Below are positions 1 to 10,597 of a DNA stretch of 64,000 nucleotides, one piece after another. The translations under genes were made by a program, and so were the position numbers. The notes beneath the pieces are model-generated. The model searched no databases. It was not told where the DNA came from and worked only from the letters and a program-made list of their open reading frames with translations. Numbering within the stretch: position 1 is the first letter of the stretch; the number at the start of each line of letters is the position of its first letter. The DNA comes from Caldisericota bacterium. GTDB taxonomy: Bacteria > Caldisericota > JANLFM01. The stretch spans positions 91,486 through 155,485 of the forward strand of contig JANLFL010000004.1 of the NCBI GenBank assembly GCA_024655965.1. Direction: 5' to 3'.

Positions 1-654
1 GTCATCACCAAGTTGAAAGGCGATCCCGAGGTACTTTCCGAACTCCTTCAAAATATTTAACTCTTTCTCCCCTCCCCCGCCAATTGTCCCTCCAAGAAGA
101 AGGGAGAATTGAAATAGGCGGGATGTCTTTCGCTCATAGATATTTAACCAGTCATCGAGGGTCCTTGCTCCACCGGAGATGTCGTCAAATTGACCCCCGA
201 CAAGCCCCGCTGGTCCCACCATCTGGGCCAATTCGCAAAGAATGCTCAAACTATCAACAACCCCGGAATTTTTCAAACCTTCGGAGATCCATTTTATCCC
301 CAAAAGGAGCAGGGCATCGCCAATCAGGACAGCCTTCCCCTCTCCAAAAACCTTGTGGGCCGTGGGCTTCCCCCACCTTATGTCGGAGTTGTCCATCCCG
401 GGCAGGTCATCGTGAACCAGGGAGAAAACATGAAGGCATTCCACACCGCAGGCGGGTTTAAGGGCTTCCTCCCTTTTCCCTCCCAGGGATTCACAACCCC
501 AGAGAACGAGAATTGGCCTCAACCTCTTTCCCGGGCTCAGGAGGGGATAACTGAGCATTTCATGAAGAGGGGGCTTAAAATTTTCCTGAAGGAGAAAATC
601 CCCAAGGGCCTTGTCGATCTGAGCTTTTTCTCTTTTCAAAAGATCGTTAATCAT
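1..654 (-). CDS. ispA: Polyprenyl (farnesyl/geranylgeranyl) diphosphate synthase, 3' end missing
   Basis: Condenses isopentenyl diphosphate with allylic diphosphates to make isoprenoid chains. The first 218 residues are present and the gene runs off the left edge. Visible are GKRLRP (42-47), the first Asp-rich motif HDDLPGMD (81-88), GKPT (95-98) and FQLGDD (213-218), which opens the second Asp-rich motif. The usual RRGKPT reads RWGKPT, so one conserved arginine is Trp94. The ATG at 654 overlaps the acyP stop by 8 bp, making it the last visible gene of the pepQ-efp-asp23-nusB-acyP-ispA operon. The xseA/xseB genes often found between nusB and ispA are absent. Chain length cannot be told from the sequence. 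Confidence 0.93.
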   Translation of the reverse strand, partial: MINDLLKREKAQIDKALGDFLLQENFKPPLHEMLSYPLLSPGKRLRPILVLWGCESLGGKREEALKPACGVECLHVFSLVHDDLPGMDNSDIRWGKPTAHKVFGEGKAVLIGDALLLLGIKWISEGLKNSGVVDSLSILCELAQMVGPAGLVGGQFDDISGGARTLDDWLNIYERKTSRLFQFSLLLGGTIGGGGEKELNILKEFGKYLGIAFQLGDD

Positions 655-925
655 ATCGGATGCGAAAGGAATCCAGGGATGGCGATGAGGGAAGTTCCTC
701 AATTTCCACTCCCTCAACGAAGGCGCCGGAGGGCCCCCTCTCCAGAAGGTTGAGAAACATATTCAGGTTTTCCGGGTCCCCGGAGGCGAGAACCTCGACG
801 CTCCCATCTGGGCAGTTCCGGACATACCCTCTTATCCCAAGGGAAATAGCCTTTCTATATGCCCAATAGCGAAAACCGACCCCCTGGACATAACCTTTAA
901 TTTTCACCCTGAAGGTTCTCTCCAC
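647..925 (-). CDS. acyP: Acylphosphatase
   Basis: Small enzyme hydrolysing acyl phosphates such as acetyl or carbamoyl phosphate. The family signature VQGVGFRYWA, with its catalytic arginine, and the second motif GYVRNCPDGSVEV with the catalytic asparagine are both present. The reading frame is open up to a TTG at 949, but I prefer the GTG at 925: it follows AGGGAG and gives about 92 residues, the usual size, beginning about a dozen residues before VQGVGFR. A GTG at 907 is also possible. The gene overlaps the end of nusB by 29 bp and the start of ispA by 8 bp, so it is co-translated within the operon. Confidence 0.9.
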   Translation of the reverse strand: MERTFRVKIKGYVQGVGFRYWAYRKAISLGIRGYVRNCPDGSVEVLASGDPENLNMFLNLLERGPSGAFVEGVEIEELPSSPSLDSFRIRYD

Positions 926-1316
926 TTCTCTCCCTGAGGATGGCACCAAGGATCCCGTTGATAAATTTCGCCGAGGTTGGTGTCCCGAACTTGTTCGCGA
1001 GTTTTAAAGCCTGGTCGGTGATTACCGCCGGAGGAACATCTTTTCCATGAAGCAGTTCAAAAACGGCAAGTCGAAGAATATTCCGATCGGTGGAAAACAT
1101 CCGATCTAACTCCCAATCAGGAGAATGGCTTGAAATAATTCCATCAATTTCTGAAAGATTTTCTTGCGTCCCCTTTGCTAACCAAAGGGCGTATTCCCAG
1201 ATATCAGGATCGGGCTTTTTCTCCACGAATTCCTTGGCCTCCTCCAGCGTTAACCTTCCCATGTCCATGCGAAAAAAAAGGAGAAAAGCGGTCTCCCTAG
1301 CTTTTTGCCTTCTCAT
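897..1316 (-). CDS. nusB: Transcription antitermination factor NusB
   Basis: NusB binds boxA RNA with ribosomal protein S10 and supports antitermination, mainly on rRNA operons. The N-terminal [17 protein letters not shown] and the C-terminal GTPTSAKFINGILGAIL with the preceding DVPPAVITDQALKLANKF are typical. The ATG at 1316 (MRRQKARE) matches the normal family start; the frame extends to a TTG at 1331 inside the preceding asp23 gene, which I reject. Length is 139 residues, normal for the family. It overlaps asp23 by 20 bp and acyP by 29 bp. The efp-asp23-nusB order is common in Bacillota. Confidence 0.95.
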   Translation of the reverse strand: MRRQKARETAFLLFFRMDMGRLTLEEAKEFVEKKPDPDIWEYALWLAKGTQENLSEIDGIISSHSPDWELDRMFSTDRNILRLAVFELLHGKDVPPAVITDQALKLANKFGTPTSAKFINGILGAILRERSGENLQGEN

Positions 1317-1620
1317 CCTGGACCATATCAATGTCCTCCACGATTATGTCCACGGAGGAAACTTCAATTCCGACCAGGTTTTCCACCGCCCTTTTCACCA
1401 CCCGCTGGACTTCCCGGCACACGGCCATGATATCCACCCCATAGCGCAGAGCAAGGTGAAGCGTGAGGTCGATCTTTTCCCCCTCCATCTTGAGGCCAAT
1501 TGCGCTTTTCAGTCCAAAAGACCAGGGAGCTTTGGCGATCACCCGGGTAACTCCTTCAACCTCCATGGCGGTTTTTCGGACGATTAACCTGATGACATCA
1601 GGAGAAATGTGAATCTTCAT
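1297..1620 (-). CDS. Asp23/Gls24 family envelope-stress protein (first copy)
   Basis: A 107-residue Asp23 (Gls24/AmaP-partner) family protein. In Bacillota these form membrane-associated assemblies linked to envelope homeostasis; the biochemical role is not well defined. Seen: the N-terminal [20 protein letters not shown] and the alternating hydrophobic pattern [18 protein letters not shown] followed by [20 protein letters not shown], which is the family core. Its start overlaps the efp stop as ATGA. A second, equally short homologue lies at 25113-25466. The position between efp and nusB is the usual one for the YqhY-type copy. Confidence 0.85.
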   Translation of the reverse strand: MKIHISPDVIRLIVRKTAMEVEGVTRVIAKAPWSFGLKSAIGLKMEGEKIDLTLHLALRYGVDIMAVCREVQRVVKRAVENLVGIEVSSVDIIVEDIDMVQDEKAKS

Positions 1621-2180
1621 TTTCCCACCCTTTCTACGTACTCTCCGGTACGCGTATCAATTTTTATAACATCCCCAACTTCCACAAAAAAGGGGACTTG
1701 GACAATTGCTCCAGTTTCAAGTTTCGCGGGTTTTGAACTCCCCTGAGCGGTGTCGCCCTTAAAGGAGGGCTCCGTTTCCACAACTTCCAGCTCCACGAAA
1801 ACAGGAGGTTCGACCCCGATGTGCTTACCCTTGTAGTAAAGGACATCGATCATCATTCCCTCTTTCAAATAAAGGGCGGCATCCTCAATCTCTTCTTTTT
1901 TTAAAGAGACCTGCTCGTAGGTGTCCATATCCATGAAAAGGTATTCATCTTTAACCGCATAAAGGAATTGCATCTGCTTGTGATCGAGAAAAGCCCGAGT
2001 TAAGCGTTCCCCGGCCCGGAAAGTTTTTTCTATCACGTTCCCGGTTTCCACGTTCTTTATTTTGGTCCGGACGAAAGCGGATCCTTTTCCCGGTTTTACA
2101 TGTTGAAATTGGACGACCACCCAGACTTCCCCATCTATTTCGATTGTGGTCCCTGGACGCAAATCGTTTGAAGAAATCAT
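1617..2180 (-). CDS. efp: Translation elongation factor P
   Basis: EF-P relieves ribosome stalling at polyproline stretches. The 187-residue protein has the three-domain layout: an N-terminal KOW-like domain starting [17 protein letters not shown], the loop [14 protein letters not shown] with the lysine that is usually modified (Lys32), and C-terminal OB domains ending [17 protein letters not shown]. No genes for EpmA/EpmB-type modification are in the window, so the modification is unknown. ATG start; stop overlaps the asp23 start by 4 bp (ATGA). It lies 16 bp downstream of pepQ, a common pairing. Confidence 0.97.
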   Translation of the reverse strand: MISSNDLRPGTTIEIDGEVWVVVQFQHVKPGKGSAFVRTKIKNVETGNVIEKTFRAGERLTRAFLDHKQMQFLYAVKDEYLFMDMDTYEQVSLKKEEIEDAALYLKEGMMIDVLYYKGKHIGVEPPVFVELEVVETEPSFKGDTAQGSSKPAKLETGAIVQVPFFVEVGDVIKIDTRTGEYVERVGK

Positions 2181-2196
2181 CTCTCTTATCTCCTTT

Positions 2197-3282
2197 TCAT
2201 ATTACACTTATTTCTCTCGGGAATGAAGTTAAGACCTCAACCCTGTTTTTTGCAACCATAACCATCTCCTCGATCCTTACCCCACCCCAACCGGGAATGT
2301 AAATCCCGGGTTCAATGGTAAAAACCATCCCCGGTTGAAAAGTTCCCTCGGATCTGGGACCGATAAAAGGCCACTCGTGAACTTCCAGCCCCACTCCGTG
2401 TCCTAGGCCATGGCCAAAGGCAAAATCCTTAAACGGGGAATTTTTTATTTTGGAAAGGGCAAACTGGAAAACTTCCAGGATGCTTCTCCCCGGGGTGATT
2501 TGAAGGATGGTTTCTTCAATGGCCTCCTTAACGGTCAGGTAAACTTCCCTTTGTTTCTTACTTGGACTTCCGGTAAAAAAAGTCCTGGTGATGTCCGAAT
2601 GGTAATAATCTTTTAAAGCCCCCCAATCGAAAAGGAGGAACTCCTTTTTCCCGATGGCCTTCGGAGAAGCGACCCCATGAGGAAGAGCGCTCCTTTTACC
2701 GGAAGCCACAACCAAATCGAAACCAGCCTTTTGAGCTCCCTTCAAGCGCATCTTCCATTCCAGTTCCAGGGAGACTTCCTCCTCCCTATTCCCTATAAGT
2801 CCACCCTTTAAAACTTCTCCAAGGGATTCTTCCGCGATCCTGATCGCTTCCCTGATTTTTAAAATCTCCCCGGGTTCTTTGATCCCCCTGATCTCTTCAA
2901 GGAGATGGGGGAAGGGAACAAAATGTACCCCGGGAGAATTCCTCTCCAATTCTTTAAAATCAAAAAAGGATAGCTTCTGGCTTTCAAAGCCCAGGAACCT
3001 GACCCTGATCTCAGAAAGGAGGGAGGAAAAGTCCTGATGAAAGCGTTGGAATTGGATGACCTCCCATCCGCGGCATTCCTCCTTTGCTTGTTCGAGAAAG
3101 CGAGAATCCAAGAAAAGAATGTTTCTGGTCTCGGTCACCAGCAGAAATCCATAATCCCCGGTGAACCCGGAAAAGTAATAGCGGTTTTGGGGTGAAGAAA
3201 CCAGGAATCCATCCAGCTTTTCCCTTTCCATTTGCCTTCTTAAAATGTCCAACCTTTTCGGGGTTATTTCTTTACCTTTCAT
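2197..3282 (-). CDS. pepQ: M24 family Xaa-Pro aminopeptidase/dipeptidase
   Basis: Cytosolic metallopeptidase that removes residues next to proline. A creatinase-type N-terminal domain (about 10-125) precedes the pita-bread M24 domain (about 135-355). The metal ligands are visible in order: [17 protein letters not shown] (two Asp), [15 protein letters not shown] (His), IEPGIYIPG (Glu) and GGVRIEEMV (Glu). The ATG at 3282 is preceded by AAAGGAG seven bases away. It is the first gene of the leftward operon containing efp, an arrangement widespread in Bacillota. Whether it is an aminopeptidase or a prolidase cannot be settled from sequence alone. Confidence 0.93.
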   Translation of the reverse strand: MKGKEITPKRLDILRRQMEREKLDGFLVSSPQNRYYFSGFTGDYGFLLVTETRNILFLDSRFLEQAKEECRGWEVIQFQRFHQDFSSLLSEIRVRFLGFESQKLSFFDFKELERNSPGVHFVPFPHLLEEIRGIKEPGEILKIREAIRIAEESLGEVLKGGLIGNREEEVSLELEWKMRLKGAQKAGFDLVVASGKRSALPHGVASPKAIGKKEFLLFDWGALKDYYHSDITRTFFTGSPSKKQREVYLTVKEAIEETILQITPGRSILEVFQFALSKIKNSPFKDFAFGHGLGHGVGLEVHEWPFIGPRSEGTFQPGMVFTIEPGIYIPGWGGVRIEEMVMVAKNRVEVLTSFPREISVI

Positions 3283-3298
3283 GGGCGCTCCTTTTCAC

Positions 3299-3327
3299 TT
3301 GCCCTCCGTTCGAGCTGGCTATACAAT
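3299..3327 (+). promoter_or_regulatory. Candidate sigma-A promoter for yebC-ruvCAB
   Basis: TTGCCC (3299-3304), 17-bp spacer, TACAAT (3322-3327), about 30 bp before the yebC ATG, which has its own AGGAGGTG site. The -10 matches five of six consensus bases. The opposing pepQ promoter overlaps it by two bases. Confidence 0.55.
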
Positions 3328-3354
3328 TTTAAAAGATATAACCCAGGAGGTGAA
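3326..3354 (-). promoter_or_regulatory. Candidate promoter for the pepQ-efp-nusB-ispA operon
   Basis: On the minus strand TTCACC (3354-3349), 17-bp spacer, TAAAAT (3331-3326). The -35 is weak (four of six), the -10 good. It faces the pepQ ATG at 3282 across a 74-bp divergent intergenic region and interlocks with the yebC promoter. Confidence 0.4.
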
Positions 3355-3356
3355 GA

Positions 3357-4112
3357 ATGTCCGGCCACTCAAAATGGCATAATATAAGGGCAAAAAAATC
3401 TGCCGCAGATGCTGAACGGGGACGGATTTTCACCAAACTTACCCGGGAAATTACCGCTGCCGCCCGGGAAGGAGGAGGGAACCCGGAGACCAACGTTCGC
3501 TTGAGGGTGGCAATTGAGAAAGCCCGGGAAAACAACGTTCCTCAGGATACAATAAAAAGGGCCATCCAGAAAGGGACCGGTGAATTACCGGGCCAGGTGT
3601 TAGAACAGGTTTTTTACGAAGGATATGGTCCTGGAGGGGTGGCTGTCCTGGTAGAAGCCTCCACCGATAACCGGAACAGGACCTCTGCTTCAATTCGACA
3701 CCTGTTCTCCCGCTACGGGGGAAACCTCGGGGAAGTTGGATGCGTGAACTGGCTATTCCACCGCAAGGGATTAATTCAGATCGAGCGAAACAAAGCCGGG
3801 GATGAGGAGGAGTTAATGCTTGCGGCAATCGATGCAGGAGCAGAGGACTTCCGGGAGGAAGCAGACTATTTCGAAGTAATTTGCCCCCCGGAGAACCTCT
3901 TTCAAGTTAAGGAAGCCCTGGAGAAATTGGGAGCCAAACTTACCGCTGCCGAAATATCAATGGTTCCCAATACTTACGTAAAACTCACGGGGGAAGAAGC
4001 CCAGAAAATGCTCGCCCTCACAACCGCCCTCGAGGACCACGAGGACGTCGTTCAGGTTTACGCCAACTTTGACATCTCGGAAGAGGAGATGGCCAAGTTC
4101 ACGGCAGCTTGA
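3357..4112 (+). CDS. yebC: YebC/PmpR family protein (TACO1-type)
   Basis: YebC-family protein of 251 residues. Members are described as transcriptional regulators or, more recently, as translation factors for proline-rich stretches; the family evidence does not decide which applies here. The signature N-terminus MSGHSKWHNIRAKKSAADA is intact, followed by RGRIFTKLTREI and the conserved GYGPGGVA and DNRNRT motifs. ATG start with AGGAGGTG six bases upstream. It heads an operon with ruvC, ruvA and ruvB, a very common association. The final codons lie just before the ruvC GTG start. Confidence 0.96.
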   Translation: MSGHSKWHNIRAKKSAADAERGRIFTKLTREITAAAREGGGNPETNVRLRVAIEKARENNVPQDTIKRAIQKGTGELPGQVLEQVFYEGYGPGGVAVLVEASTDNRNRTSASIRHLFSRYGGNLGEVGCVNWLFHRKGLIQIERNKAGDEEELMLAAIDAGAEDFREEADYFEVICPPENLFQVKEALEKLGAKLTAAEISMVPNTYVKLTGEEAQKMLALTTALEDHEDVVQVYANFDISEEEMAKFTAA

Positions 4113-4113
4113 T

Positions 4114-4623
4114 GTGAAAAAGCCTGGTTCTCCCCAGAGGATAGCAGGGTTTGATCCCGGAACTGCTTCCCTGGGTTTTGCAATCCTCGAAAAAAATCAG
4201 GGTGAGTTGAAGATCCTCATCTGCGATTCTCTCCACACGGGCAAAGATACTCCTTTCGAAAAAAGGCTCCTTTTCCTTTATGAAGGTCTCAAAAAATTGG
4301 TTAAGAGTTACCGCCCGGACGTGGTCGCATGCGAGGAGGTTTACTTCAACAAGAATGCTCGAACCGCCTTTGCGGTGGGTTCGGTGATCGGGGTAATCCT
4401 TCTTCTTGCAGGCCAGAAAGGTCTTCCCGTTTTCATGTATTCACCAATTCAGGTTAAAATGTCCGTGACGGGATACGGGAGGGCGTCCAAGGGCCAGGTC
4501 CAAGAAATGCTATCCAGGCTTTTCAAACTCACCCAAATCCCCAAGCCTGATGACGCTGCGGATGCCTTAGCCATTGCCTTCTGTCACGCCAATTCCATTC
4601 GATGGAGGGAAACTGAGGGGTAA
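4114..4623 (+). CDS. ruvC: Crossover junction endodeoxyribonuclease RuvC
   Basis: Resolves Holliday junctions bound by RuvAB. The RNase H-like fold's acidic residues are visible: Asp14 in RIAGFDPGTAS, Glu in VACEEVYF, and the Asp pair in KPDDAADALAIAFCH. The frame is open into yebC; I place the start at the GTG at 4114, one base after the yebC TGA, giving 169 residues, close to the usual 160-173. No good Shine-Dalgarno site precedes it, so expression probably relies on coupling to yebC. ruvA follows after 2 bp. Confidence 0.94.
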   Translation: MKKPGSPQRIAGFDPGTASLGFAILEKNQGELKILICDSLHTGKDTPFEKRLLFLYEGLKKLVKSYRPDVVACEEVYFNKNARTAFAVGSVIGVILLLAGQKGLPVFMYSPIQVKMSVTGYGRASKGQVQEMLSRLFKLTQIPKPDDAADALAIAFCHANSIRWRETEG

Positions 4624-4625
4624 AA

Positions 4626-5177
4626 ATGATCGAACGCCTAACAGGAACAGTCGTCGAACAGGGGGAGAACTTCCTTCTGCTTCAGGTGGGTCCCCTGGGT
4701 CTGAAAATCCACTTCCTCAAAGTGCAAGGAGCCTTTTCCCCGGGAGAGGAAGTGACAATACACACCCATTTGATCTTGAGAGATGACCAGCTGTCCCTCT
4801 TCGGCTTTTTGAGCCGGGGTGATCTGGAAGTTTTCAAGGAGCTCCTCAAAGTAAACGGGGTTGGCCCGAGGCTCGCTCAAAATATTGTCTCCCGGGTTCT
4901 TCCAGGGGAGTTAAATCAAGCCGTGGAAAGGAATAATCCCGCCCCCTTGATGAAGGTCCCTGGGGTGGGAAAAAAGACCGCGTTAAAAATCCTCATTGCC
5001 CTTCAAGAAAAAACCATATCCCCCTCCCTTCCCACCAGGGAGTGGCAGGAGGCTTTTCAGGCCCTGATTTCTCTGGGTTTTGATCGAAGCGAAGCCCTGG
5101 AAAGGCTAAACCGTTTAAATCTAAAGGGGGAAAATTTGACCTTTACCCAGATCATCAAGGAGGCTTTGAAGAGTTGA
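4626..5177 (+). CDS. ruvA: Holliday junction branch migration protein RuvA
   Basis: RuvA tetramers bind four-way junctions and load the RuvB motor. The 183-residue protein has the N-terminal OB domain (MIERLTGTVVEQGENF and LRDDQLSLFGF), tandem helix-hairpin-helix motifs (LLKVNGVGPRLAQNI and MKVPGVGKKTALKIL), and the C-terminal RuvB-binding three-helix domain (FQALISLGFDRSEALERL). ATG start. Its TGA overlaps the ruvB TTG start (TTGA), so the two are translationally coupled. Confidence 0.96.
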   Translation: MIERLTGTVVEQGENFLLLQVGPLGLKIHFLKVQGAFSPGEEVTIHTHLILRDDQLSLFGFLSRGDLEVFKELLKVNGVGPRLAQNIVSRVLPGELNQAVERNNPAPLMKVPGVGKKTALKILIALQEKTISPSLPTREWQEAFQALISLGFDRSEALERLNRLNLKGENLTFTQIIKEALKS

Positions 5178-6172
5178 GGAAAACGGTCGCCCAGTTGATT
5201 CAAGAGGAGGAGGATACAAACCTCCGGCCAAAGTCCCTATCGGAATACATCGGCCAGAACGAGGTCAAAGAAGCCCTGAGCATCGCCATCGAAGCCTCCA
5301 AAATCAGAAAGAAACCCGTTGACCACATCCTTTTGTACGGACCCCCGGGAATGGGAAAAACTACGATTGCCAATATCCTGGCAAATGAAATGGGAAGTCG
5401 ATTGTTGAAATCAAGCGGTCCCGCGATCACCTCTCCCCGGGATCTGGCGACAATTGTAGCAAAACTCGAGGAAGGGGACGTCCTCTTCATCGACGAAATC
5501 CATCGTTTAAGCCACCAAGCTGAGGAAATGCTTTACCCGGCAATGGAGGATTTCGTCTTGCATCTTACCCTGGGGAAGGGGCCTTCCGCAGACGCCCGAG
5601 AAATCCCTCTGTCCCCATTCACCCTCGTGGGCGCAACAACCAGGGCTGGCCTTCTCACCGGTCCCCTTAGAGACCGGTTCGGAATTGTTTTCCGATTGAG
5701 TTATTACACGCTGGAAGAAATTTGCCAGATAGTGAAGCGCTCCGCGAAAATATACGGTTTCGAGATTGATGAGGAAGTAGCTCTGTCGATTGCAAAGCGC
5801 TCCCGGGGGACACCAAGGATTGCAAACCGTCTCCTGAAAAGAGCGATTGATTACGCCCTTGCCCGAAACAAGGGTATACTGAGCATGAGTACGGTGAAGA
5901 AAACCTTCCAGATGTTAAAAATTGATAGCCTCGGCTTAGATGAGATGGACCGGAGGCTTCTCAAAACCCTTGCCCTAAAATATCACGGAGGACCTCTGGG
6001 GCTGGAAACCATCTGCGCGGTTTTGGGGGAGGACAGGGGAACGGTCGAGGATATTTACGAACCCTTCCTTTTGCAATCCGGGTTGCTGGAGAGGACACCA
6101 AGGGGAAGGGTTTTAACCCAGAAAGCATTAAAATTTCTTAAATTGAACGAACAGGAGGAACTCTTTGAATAA
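5174..6172 (+). CDS. ruvB: Holliday junction branch migration ATPase RuvB
   Basis: AAA+ motor that drives branch migration with RuvA. Walker A GPPGMGKTT, Walker B LFIDEIHRL, sensor LVGATTRAG, the arginine-finger segment GPLRDRFGIVFRL and the C-terminal winged helix (LLERTPRGRVLT) are all present. Length is 332 residues, normal. The start is a TTG overlapping the ruvA stop by 4 bp; AAGGAGG lies ten bases upstream, supporting it. The N-terminal segment NLRPKSLSEYIGQNEVK is the family's usual opening, so no large extension is missing. Confidence 0.97.
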   Translation: MRKTVAQLIQEEEDTNLRPKSLSEYIGQNEVKEALSIAIEASKIRKKPVDHILLYGPPGMGKTTIANILANEMGSRLLKSSGPAITSPRDLATIVAKLEEGDVLFIDEIHRLSHQAEEMLYPAMEDFVLHLTLGKGPSADAREIPLSPFTLVGATTRAGLLTGPLRDRFGIVFRLSYYTLEEICQIVKRSAKIYGFEIDEEVALSIAKRSRGTPRIANRLLKRAIDYALARNKGILSMSTVKKTFQMLKIDSLGLDEMDRRLLKTLALKYHGGPLGLETICAVLGEDRGTVEDIYEPFLLQSGLLERTPRGRVLTQKALKFLKLNEQEELFE

Positions 6173-7714
6173 TCGAAAGGCCCTAATCCTTCTTTTGGTC
6201 ATTTCCCTCATTCTCTCAATCCCCCTTGCTTCAGCCCAGGAAGCACCGGAAATCAGGGTCCTCCTTTCCAAAAACCCCTCCCCTTGCGAGATTTCCTCTG
6301 AAGAAACCTTCCGGGTCAATTTTTTGGCCTCAGGATCTTCCCTTTCATTCCTTGCCCAGGAATCAATTACCATTTCCCCAGCCCCTTCCTCCCATCTCGT
6401 TTTCCTCAAGGAGACTTCTCTGGATGATGCCTCCTCCATCGCTGGGGACCATCCGGAGTTTTTCCAGGCAACTGGAAAACCACTTGCTGGTGAAATCAAC
6501 GGAAGGACCGGCCTTTTCCTCGGGCCATTTGCTTCCCTGGGGGAAGCCCAGAATGCCATGAATGCTTCTCAAGGGAATTTTCCCCAGGCAACCATCATTT
6601 ATTCCCAATTCGTTTTGAAAGGGCAGACCCCTGACCCTTACGACATCATCTGGGGAGGTGAGTCCTCGGGAAAAGCTCTCCAATTCTCCAGCCAGGGGAC
6701 GGTGAAATTTAATGGCAGGAGATACAGAGGCTCGATTTCCCTCTTTGCCAATTCAGGGGAGAACGCATGGGAGCTGTGGGCATTGAACGAGCTCGATCTC
6801 GAAAGTTACCTCTGCGGAGTTGTTCCTGCAGAAATGCCCTTTGAATGGCCCCTCGAAGCCCTCAAAGCTCAAGCGGTTGCCTCTCGAACTTACGCCTTAA
6901 AAAGAATCTTTGAGGGACAAACGAGCGTTCTCCCATACGATGTAAACGCAACGGTCTCCGACCAGGTATACAAAGGATTTGAAGCGGAAAAGGATTCCGC
7001 GAACCAGGCTGTCTGGGAAACATCGGGGGAAGTTTTGAAATACGAGGGGGACTTGATCACCCCCGCCTTCCATTCTTGCTCCGGGGGACACACGGAGAAT
7101 AACGAAAATGTTTGGAAAGGACCAGCGGTTCCCTATCTTCGAGGAGTCCCAAGCCCCGGAGAAGAGGGCTCCAAGTTCTTTTCCTGGACAAGGACTGTTA
7201 CTTTAAATTTCATGGCTCAAAAAATTGAGGAACTAAAGAAGGAAACTGTGGGGGAAATCGTGAGCCTGGAAGTTGTGGAAAGGGGGGTTTCAGGTAGGAT
7301 CAAAATTCTTAAAGTCACGGGCTCAACCGGGACCTGTACCCTCTCCGGAGAGGAGCTTCGCAAGGTGGCAGATCTCCCCTCCGCCCTTGTAAACTGGGAA
7401 GGCCAGGAGGAGAGGACTTTTTCGCTTCTTTCTTTCAGCGGAATTGAGGAATCTTCCATCGATCAATCCTTTGCTCTTTCCTCCTGGGGAACTTCCCAAC
7501 TCCCCTCAAAAGTAGCCATCCTTTCAAAGGGAGGTTTGGTGGAGGAGGAAATAATTCCCCAGGTTGTTAGTTTCATCACCTTTCATGGAAATGGATGGGG
7601 GCATGGGGTGGGTATGTCTCAATGGGGGGCGAAAGCCAGGGCTGATGAAGGAAAAAGCTACCGGGAGATCCTGGCTTTTTATTACCAGGGAATAACTATT
7701 GAGAAAGAATACTG

Positions 7715-7715
<1 letters not shown>
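6165..7715 (+). CDS. SpoIID/LytB family peptidoglycan lytic protein with SPOR-like segment
   Basis: Exported protein of 516 residues with a signal peptide (1-24, cleavage likely at ASA|Q). A stretch near 113-130 (GRTGLFLGPFASLGEAQNA) resembles a SPOR peptidoglycan-binding repeat. The SpoIID domain follows, with the catalytic-region motif VVPAEMPFEWPLEALKAQA, then FHSCSGGHTENNENVW, and the closing GNGWGHGVGMSQWGA. SpoIID proteins are lytic transglycosylases, some acting on denuded glycan at engulfment; non-sporulating bacteria carry relatives, so this does not prove sporulation. Start is TTG with AGGAGG seven bases upstream; it overlaps ruvB by 8 bp. queA begins on its stop codon. Confidence 0.85.
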
Positions 7716-10519
<2,804 letters not shown>

Positions 10520-10526
10520 TCAATTC

Positions 10527-10555
10527 TTGCTTTAATTAAATCCTGAACTTATACT
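10527..10555 (+). promoter_or_regulatory. Candidate sigma-A promoter for secDF
   Basis: TTGCTT (10527-10532), 17-bp spacer, TATACT (10550-10555), in the 78-bp gap after the HD gene. Both boxes match four or more consensus bases. The secDF start TTG at 10598 has AAGGAG nine bases upstream. Confidence 0.6.
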
Positions 10556-10597
10556 TCATTCGATAATCTATTTCATTCGACTAAAGGAGTAAGAGCT

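Noticed and set aside
84..753. Plus-strand open frames opposite the left-edge gene
   Set aside because: The minus strand encodes a polyprenyl synthase with DDLPGMD and GKPT motifs over the same bases; the plus-strand frames show no family motif.
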